From Poecilobothrus nobilitatus (Eukaryota > Arthropoda > Insecta > Diptera > Dolichopodidae), in contig OX352772.1 of assembly GCA_947095535.1 (NCBI GenBank), positions 275,538,336-275,602,335 on the forward strand: a DNA stretch of 64,000 nucleotides, written 5' to 3'. Below are positions 59,373 to 64,000 of the stretch, one piece after another. A program made the position numbers and the translations under genes. Numbering within the stretch: position 1 is the stretch's first letter; each line of letters opens with the position of its first letter. The notes beneath the pieces are model-generated. The model was given only the letters and a program-made list of their open reading frames with translations, was not told the origin of the DNA and ran no database searches.

Positions 59373-60430
59373 TGAAGTTAATTTTTTTAAACCTATTTGA
59401 GAGGAGGATTAAGTAGTGTTACAAATGTCAAAGGCTTATGAAGTGTCATTATTGTTTATTTATACATATAAAATTTCAACATTATAAACTTGCATATTAA
59501 AATAATTGTAAGCAAAAGCGTTCAATTGAACTGATAACACTTAAAATTATATTTTTTTTAACATCTCCAATATTTGTTTGAAAAAATTAAATGTTCCAAT
59601 CTAATTTTGACAGTTCGAATTCATATTTAACTCTAGTCGTTTCGAAATGGCAGAGTAAAGTTAACTCTGGCTGTGAGGGTGGTAGTTAATCTTATAAAAG
59701 CATAAACTCTTCTCAGAGTAAGAAACAAAATGCACTCAAGCGGATTCAGCATGAACAGTGTAAACTTAACCAATATTTTAATTTTTAAAAGATACAAAGT
59801 TATTATGTATACTACCACTGGCAACAATAATGGAAGGCCGTGACTTGACATCCACACCTTTGAATGAATTAGTGCATACATTCAAACAAATGAGAGTAAA
59901 ATTTACATTTTAAAATTTTTCTTTGCAAAAAATTCCCATTTTTAACAATTTTTCATTACAAGGTTCCGTTATGAAATTACAAATATACCGAATTTTATAT
60001 TAAAAATTTTATTGGAATATTGGAATTTTTCCTACAACTTATCAAAAATGTAGCTTTCAAATCGTAATTTTAACTTAACATAATAAAAATAACATAACAT
60101 AATTAACATAAATTTAACTTAATAAAATTTTTTTTTAACCGTTTTAGTTATTTTTTTCTTAAATTAGTAGAGCAAGAGACTTTTGTTTTTCAAAAAATAA
60201 GAATAGGATTGAACAAGACCACCTACTCAGTACTGACAGTATATAGGTGGTCTTGGATTGAAAGTTTTTTTGAAAGTTTTAACATAACCTTTTAATTTAT
60301 TAAAAATTTTCGTGCGAATGAGGTAAGAAATTTTAAATATATATCGAGTTTTCGTATTTATAGCTTTATTAAAAGTGTATAAATGATATATCAAAATAAA
60401 ATTTAGAATATTTTCTTTGTTGCTGTAAAA
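59373..60430. other. Gene-free sequence with one perfect hairpin
   Basis: CAAGACCACCTA (60214-60225) and TAGGTGGTCTTG (60244-60255) pair perfectly around an 18-nt loop. Nothing else is recognised. Confidence 0.55.
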
Positions 60431-62999
60431 ATAATAATGACAATAATATTAATGATAATAGTAGAAATAACAGAGGTAACAGTACTAATATTAGTAATAA
60501 TAATAATAATCGTAATAGAATTAATAATAATAATGATAATAATAATAATAATTCGTCTTCCCTTCAAAGTGGTCCCCCATAATAAATTTATATTTATCTC
60601 ACACCTGCATCCGAATACAGAACCTTGTGATATATATCACCACCTAACAAACATTATTAATGTTGACTGTATTCGTAAAGGTATTTCAATTTCTAAGATA
60701 GTAGCTAAACGCTGCTCTTCTTTCAAAGTAGCTATTCTAGATAACTTACTTCACTTTATTTTAATTCATAATAGATGGCCTGCTGAAATACTAATAAAAG
60801 AATTTGGACTGCGAAAAAATTTGATTTTTCTTCGCAATCCAAAAAACCACAGAACCTCTCGATCTTTTACCAAAACGTTAGAGGTCTACATACTAAAACG
60901 CACTCTGCATTTTTAAAATCTATGACTCTTCCGCACGATATTCTTGCCTTGTCTGAAACTTGGCCCAACTCTAATTTCAATAGTGAGGAACTGTTTTCTA
61001 AAGATTTTGTAGTCTATCGTACTGATAGAAATATTACCTCCTCTTTTGGCCAACGCGGCGGTGAAGTTTTATTTGCTGTCAAAACAACGCTTTTGAGCAG
61101 TGTAGTCGATTTGCCATCTTCTGACCTATTTGAAATGATCTGTGTCCAAATTTCCTTTGGGCACCTAAATGCTAATTTATTCATTATACTTGTGTATACT
61201 TCACCTAGTAATTCTAACAAAATTGAGAGCTATAATGAGCTCATTATTTCGGTAAACAATATTTACCGTAAACTTGTTACTTTTGATAGTCTTCTAGTTC
61301 TAGGTGATTTCAATCTTCCAAACGTTAAGTGGTTATAGTCTGATATAAATAATTTCTTGATTGCAGATAATATTTCACAGAATTTTGAATCAATTTTTAT
61401 TGATGGCTTAAATAGGCTTGATCTACAACAAATTAGTTCTGTCACAAACAACTTAGGCAGACAATTAGATCTTGTCTTTTCTTCAGATCATGACAACTGT
61501 TGGGCATCCCCCAGTGAATTAACTTTCACTACTATAGACGACTATCACCCTCCGATAGATATATTTCTCAATGTTAACTCCTCCAATGAATCCTCTATTT
61601 CTGAGAATTATCTAAAGTTTATTTTTTCCAAAACTGATTTCACATATTTAAACTCACTTATAGGCTCACTCAATGTGGAATCAATTTTTTCTTCATCAAA
61701 TCTGAACATCAGCCTTAAACGGTTTTATGAGATGCTAACAATATGTTTTCGCTTAGCAATTACTACAAAATCTCATTAATACTCTAACTACTCAGCGTCA
61801 TGGTCATCTAAAGAATTGCTTTCTCTGAGGAAGAAACGAAATTCTTCATGGAAAAAATATATGGAAACTAATTGCATTGCCCATTATAACACCTTTCTTG
61901 ATATCTATAATAGATTCAAAATTCTATCTGATACTTTATATAAAAATTATATTGACAGAATTAAATCGCAATTTTATTCCAATTCGCGACGTTTTTATGA
62001 TTTTGTAGGACTGATGGTTACCCATCGGCTTTGCGTTACGAAGAAACGACATCAGATAACTCGCAGACTGTTTCCAACTTTTTTGCCACATTCTTCTCTA
62101 GTTGTCTTCTTTTCTACCAGAACGGGGTTTTTGAGCCAAATCAGTCATATTTAGATAACCTAGTTCCATCTCTTTCAAATTTTGACATTAAGACCATTGT
62201 AATAACTGAAGATATCTTAATGCCTCACCTGTTAGCTCTAAAAGATGACTTCACGTACGGCCCCGACGGAGTTCCACCAATAATATCAAAATTTTGTGCC
62301 AAAAATTTGGTAGGTCGTATCTGCAAATTATTCAATTTGTCAATTCCATGTGGCTCCTTCCCCGAGGCCTGGAAACTTTCATTTATTAACCCGATACATA
62401 AGAAAGTGGTCCGTTGCGACGTAAGCAATTATAGACCCATTGCTAAACTGTCAACTATTCCCAAATAATTTTTTGAAAAAATAATGTGATCGTATTTTGT
62501 TGATTATTGTCAACCATCTATTCCACCAGAACAACATGGTTTCCAAAAGGGTAGATCCACAGTTACTAATATGACTGAATTCGTCTCTGATATTTTGAAT
62601 ACAATGGAAACTAAAAAACAAGTTGATGGGGTATTCACAGATATCAGTAAGGCCTTTGATCTGATTCCCTATAAAATTATCCTAAAAACATAAAATAGTA
62701 GGATTTTCAAGTCATAGCCTTAAATGGTAAGACTTATCGTCTTACTTGTCATATAGGTCATACCAGGTCCTTTTTAGATCTACCATTTCTGCAACTTACG
62801 TTGTAAATTCAGGAGTACCACAAGGCAGCTATCTAGGTCCTTTATTTTTCTTAGTGTCGACCTATGACAGTCCGCTTTGTTTATCCCACTCACGTCTTCT
62901 CAGTTTCGCTGATGATACCAAAATCTGCAAAACTATAACTTCCACTCATGATTGTGAGTTGTTGCAATATGATCTCAACCAATTTAGTTCATGGTGTTA
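60431..62999 (+). pseudogene. Degenerate Jockey/CR1-type LINE (ORF1 end, endonuclease, RT)
   Basis: The first part (60431-60580) is an AAT-rich tract that reads as poly-Asn in one frame, followed in a shifted frame by KFIFISHLHPNTEPCDIYHH, the end of an ORF1-like protein. The endonuclease runs from about 60858 (SIFYQNVRGLHTKTHSAF, ILALSETWPN, LLVLGDFNLPNVKW) to about 61770. The RT follows from about 62030, with YGPDGVPP, FPEAWKLSFINPIHKK, NYRPIAKLS, HGFQKGRST, DISKAFDLI, GVPQGSYLGPL and the catalytic FADD near 62910. The frame is broken by stops and frameshifts (for example at 61336, 62466 and 62690). There is no RNase H. At 63000 the RT is cut off and copia-like sequence begins. The element is dead. 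Confidence 0.85.
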
Positions 63000-63009
63000 A
63001 GAATGAGAA

Positions 63010-64000
63010 TTTTGGTTAACACTGTTTCTTAATTATAGTATTGGCAACACTAAAACAACACTTGAAAAATTAAAAGATGCTGAGTCATATCCAATTTGGA
63101 AATTTCAATTGGATACGCATTTTGAAGCTGAAGATGTTGTAAACGTAACTAATGGTAAGGATGTTTTTAATGCAGAAGCAGATGAAAAAGAAAGAAATTT
63201 ATGGTTGTTGAAAGACGCAAAAGCTCGACGCATGATTATTTCTACAATTGAAAATTCATTGATGGTGCATGTAATGTCCGAAAAAAATTCTTGTGAAATG
63301 ATGAAAAATTTAAAGGATATATTTGAAAAAGATAACGAGCATCAAAAGTGTAAACTACTCTCTGAATTTTTTTAATTTTAAGTTTGAAGAAAACCTAAAT
63401 ATAATATCAAATATTGGTGAAATTAAAAATATTACTTTTAGACTTAATCAATTGAATCAAGTTATAATGATGATAATTACGAAAATTTTAACTGTATTAC
63501 CTTCTCGTTTTAAAAATTTTGTAACTGCTTGGGAAGCAACAGAACAAACAAAGAAAACATTAAATAATTTAATTTCAAGATTGCAAATTGAAGAAAGTGG
63601 TACACTCGAAACCGAAAAAATTACAGCAGCTTTTCTTTTAAAGGGAAAAAACTGTTACAACTGCAATAGATTTGGACATTTGAAAAAAGACTGCAAAAAT
63701 AAGAAAGATGAAGAAAATAAATGCAAAATTTGTAGTAAAACTAACCACAAGACTAGTGATTGTTTCTTTAAAAAACGAAATGAAGAAAATAAATGTCAAA
63801 TTTGCAATAAAACTAATCATAAGACAGCAATATGCAGTATTTGCAAATCATGAAAAAGACAATGATAAAGAAGACGATAGTGATCAGCCTTATTTGAATT
63901 TTAATCAAAAAAATGTATTGATTTTATTGTTAATTCGGGTGCTACTCCGCATTTAACAAATAATCTAGATGTGCTATCTGAAATAAAAGAATGTGAAACA
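63010..64000 (+). pseudogene. Ty1/copia retrotransposon gag and protease start (runs off window)
   Basis: The gag frame begins near 63040 (TTLEKLKDAESYPIWKFQL) and continues ARRMIISTIENSLM, typical of copia gag. A frameshift in a T-run at about 63370 is needed to continue FNFKFEENLNIISNIGEIKN. Three zinc knuckles of the form C-x2-C-x4-H-x4-C follow (CYNCNRFGHLKKDC, CKICSKTNHKTSDC, CQICNKTNHKTAIC). A further frameshift leads to IVNSGATPHL, the protease active site with the catalytic Asp changed to Asn. Integrase and RT would lie beyond the window. No LTR is seen, and the 5' border with the LINE at about 63000-63020 has no clear duplication. The copy is inactive. Confidence 0.85.

Overview
The window is a very AT-rich stretch of animal, almost certainly insect and probably dipteran, nuclear DNA. 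The evidence is spliced genes with short introns (carnitine O-palmitoyltransferase 2 and Beclin-1), long A/T runs, abundant TATGTATGTACATA-type simple sequence, a LOA-like non-LTR retrotransposon, and THAP/P-type, piggyBac, hAT, PIF/Harbinger-like and Tc1/mariner-like remnants. Species cannot be fixed from the sequence alone.

Layout. 1-6.5 kb is gene-free apart from a broken THAP-type transposase. 6.85-25.27 kb is one arm of a large inverted repeat whose other arm lies at 47.60-53.07 kb. Once later insertions are removed, both arms are about 5.15 kb (5154 and 5141 bp by coordinate arithmetic), and they differ by roughly 1% where I read them side by side. The left arm carries a full-length but dead LOA-like LINE (9198-18587, antisense) with an 11-bp target-site duplication, and the right arm keeps the empty site. 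The LINE 3' end plus its flank was then amplified into three tandem 2068-bp units whose two junctions share the same 11-12 nt templated filler. The left arm also carries a 3.86-kb CCCAAGTAA-ended DNA element with other MITEs nested in it. The right arm instead carries a 323-bp piggyBac-like MITE.

The 22-kb spacer between the arms holds the host genes. These are two same-strand genes for tail-anchored VASt/Aster (GRAMD1-type sterol-transfer) domain proteins that lack the usual GRAM domain (30.1-31.4 kb and 37.2-38.5 kb), the mitochondrial CPT2 gene (39.2-41.4 kb) and, convergent to it, the autophagy gene Beclin-1/Atg6 (42.1-43.5 kb, minus strand). The proteins act at related places (ER membrane contacts, mitochondrial fatty-acid import, phosphatidylinositol-3-kinase complexes), but nothing in the sequence shows co-regulation.

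53-64 kb is a transposon graveyard. It holds a P/THAP transposase 3' end, a hAT element with a perfect 8-bp duplication, a 167-bp tandem repeat, a decayed RING-finger fragment, PIF/Harbinger-like MITEs, a broken second LINE, and a Ty1/copia gag-protease fragment that runs off the window end. The most unusual items are the arm/empty-site/triplication history, the GRAM-less VASt gene pair (one with its domain split by a repeat-bearing insert), and a 111-bp near-perfect hairpin between them.
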